A stretch of DNA of 64,000 nucleotides from Toxoplasma gondii ME49. Taxonomy: Eukaryota; Apicomplexa; Conoidasida; Eucoccidiorida; Sarcocystidae. The position numbers and the translations under genes were made by a program. Under the pieces are notes generated by a model. That model was not told the DNA's origin. It did not search any database and saw only the letters and a program-made list of their open reading frames with translations. The stretch is from positions 4,525,900-4,589,899 of the forward strand of contig NC_031476.1 of the NCBI RefSeq assembly GCF_000006565.2. Direction: 5' to 3'. Below, piece after piece: positions 62,410 to 64,000 of the stretch (the stretch's first letter is position 1; every line of letters starts with the position of its first letter).

Positions 62410-63899
62410 TTGGTGTGTATCTAGGAATGACGGGTCTTATCCTTAGACACGCCAGTGCATACCTACGCGCTGTTTCCGACTGTCAAAAGTGAAACTCTAG
62501 ACTTTCTAATACGCCCTGTTTGCCTTGTTTTTGGCGGTGCTTTACTTCTGTTTTCTGTAGACCGCTATTATATCTGTTTTCTACACAACTCGACTCCACT
62601 GCTTTCCATGCGCGGGGGCGTTTCCTAGCTATTGTTTTTCCACCTTCGTAGATACGAGTACGTCTAAATCCTCCGGCGCGCAATTATGCATGTGCATGCA
62701 GTACTAAAGAATCTGTGAAAGGAACATGTTTAAAGAGTTCCAGACGTTCATGTGAACGCGTCTTTTGTGTGGATGCGCATGCGCTTGCGTGGCGCATTTC
62801 TACGAAGCGAAGCAGTCTGGCCTTTCTTCGTGTCTTCAGATATGATTTGCGCCTCCTTCTCTCGGACGCCGACGCGTTTTCGAAAAAGAAAAAAAATTAC
62901 ACGAGCGAGCAACTCCGGGAGATCCTTGAGGAGACGCCAGCCCTCGACAGAGAACGGTACCGAGTGAGTGCATGCGCAGAAAAGATGTCTGGCCCTTCGC
63001 CTCTTTCTGACTCTCACGTCTGTCTCCTCTCATCCAGTAACAATCACATCCTCCTCTAAACTGTACATCACTTTATATGCATATATATATATATATATAT
63101 AGGTCTGGAGAGTGACAGATACATATATATGGATAGATAGCCAGAGACAGGTGAGGACAGAGAGCTGTTTGTGTGCAGACGTAGACAGCCAGCTGTAGAG
63201 AGATGAGGCGAGGTAGACTTCGATGTCCAAATAGATACGGACTCGCACAGGTAGACGTAATTACGTACATGAAGTTGTGTTCACAGTAGAAGTGTGTGTG
63301 TGTGTCTTCAAGGGATATAGTGCATAGAACGATACAGCAGCCACTTGAAGGCAGATGGCCATGTACACACTTATTTTGCGTTCGTAGATATCTCGTCCGA
63401 TCTCACGAGCAAATTCATGTATTTCACCCATCCGTGGCTGCATTCAGATATACTTATATATACATACGTATGCATATACTTATATATGCACATGTACATG
63501 CATCTACTGTATATATATATATATATATATATATAAATATATGTATATCTTTCCGCTTGTGTGAATAGGCTTGTTCAAGATTGTTGATAGCATCGGAGAG
63601 GTGTCTGTGTCTGCCTTTCTTCCCAGCGTGGTCTGCATGCGGTGTTTCTCTGTAGGTTTTCACTTATTTGGATCAAAGCACACTTTGGGGGGTCGGCTTT
63701 TCTGTCTTCAGGATCTGCCCGCCTCAAATTTGTTTGAAGAAGACTTTCTCGAGCGCCTCGCTGGAGGCCGAGAAGATGAAGAGGTGTGGACACCTACGAG
63801 AGAATTGCAGCAGTTAAGGGAAACTCGCTCGGAGAGGCGAGAGAGAATCATTCGCCTGCGAGAGGAAGCGGCGTCATCCGACGAAAGTCGTCGCTTCAG
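62089..63899 (+). CDS. SWAP N-terminal (DRY_EERY) domain splicing regulator, CLASRP-like; 3' end outside the window
   Basis: Three exons with matching phases: 62089(?)-62285, 62840-62963 and 63712-63899, the last ending in phase 2 with the gene continuing to the right. The assembled protein reads KRLIPLNGDADNLVDRYDL, then RLLLSD, an insertion with KKKKN, LDRERYRDLPASNLFEEDFL, then charged helices (RELQQLRETRSERRERIIRL). The NGDxxNxxDRYDxRxLL block followed by ERYRDL is the hallmark of the suppressor-of-white-apricot N-terminal domain, as in CLASRP/SFRS16, proteins that regulate pre-mRNA splicing in the nucleus. The start is uncertain. ATG at 62089 opens the frame after an in-frame TGA, but its first codons overlap a palindrome variant followed by GCAG, so exon 1 may begin at 62111 after an upstream exon. 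RS-rich parts, if present, would lie beyond the window. Confidence 0.65.
62094..62106. repeat. Palindrome variant GCGTATGTACACC before GCAG
   Basis: One arm differs from GGTGTATGTACACC at the second base. It is immediately followed by GCAG|GCG, the same arrangement as at FPGS exon 4. Confidence 0.7.
62374..62411. repeat. TA microsatellite in first resolved intron of the SWAP-domain gene
   Basis: An (AT)n array with one ACAT interruption, between exons ending 62285 and starting 62840. Confidence 0.9.
63080..63535. repeat. Two TA microsatellites in second intron of the SWAP-domain gene
   Basis: Arrays at about 63080-63102 and 63510-63535, with TATATACATACGTATGCATATAC-type sequence between about 63450 and 63490. 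All lie between exons 62840-62963 and 63712-63899. Confidence 0.9.
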
Positions 63900-64000
63900 G
63901 TAATGCGGAGGGGGCATTCGGAAAGAAGAGAGAAGCTAGAGAAAGCAGGGGAGAGAGCAAGGAAGAAAAGAGGAGAGAGGGAGCGGCAAGACAAGAGGGC
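63900..64000 (+). other. Start of an intron of the SWAP-domain gene at the right edge
   Basis: Follows the donor TTCAG|GTAATG. It is GA-rich throughout, and no acceptor is seen before the end. Confidence 0.5.

Overview
The window reads as nuclear DNA of a cyst-forming coccidian (Toxoplasma gondii or a close Sarcocystidae relative; species not determined). The evidence is intron-rich genes with GT..AG junctions, Ser/Arg/Glu-rich low-complexity insertions in conserved proteins, TA microsatellites inside introns, and orthologues of conserved eukaryotic proteins. Nothing looks bacterial: no operons, ribosome binding sites, insertion sequences or CRISPR. I rebuilt exon models by hand, requiring GT..AG and matching codon phase.

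Layout, left to right. (1) <252-6297, minus: a split rhodanese domain followed by a dual-specificity-phosphatase fold whose catalytic signature is destroyed, i.e. an MK-STYX-like pseudophosphatase; it runs off the left edge. (2) 10453-21024, minus: one uninterrupted 3523-codon frame carrying the cullin and winged-helix core of APC2 (anaphase-promoting complex) inside a hugely expanded protein. (3) 22727-25135, plus: a Lys/Glu-rich, probably nucleolar protein in two exons, divergent from APC2. (4) 28084-34794, minus: dihydrofolate/folylpolyglutamate synthase in 11 exons with every phase resolved. (5) 36645-45250, plus: a poorly resolved, intron-rich region with several convincing exons that I could not name. 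(6) 46971-about 53501, plus: the dynein preassembly factor DNAAF3, expected to serve axoneme building in the flagellated male gamete. (7) 57325-59567, minus: RNA polymerase II subunit RPB7. (8) 62089-63899 and beyond, plus: the N-terminal domain of a SWAP/CLASRP-type splicing regulator, cut by the right edge.

The genes are housekeeping or cell-biological and do not form a pathway cluster. The most unusual sequence-level signal is a dispersed 14-bp palindrome, GGTGTAC(G/A)TACACC, with several exact and many near copies in introns, spacers and coding sequence, often directly before a 3' splice site. Segment 36-57 kb differs by eye: it is more AT-rich, has short exons, and has no TA arrays or palindromes that I could find.
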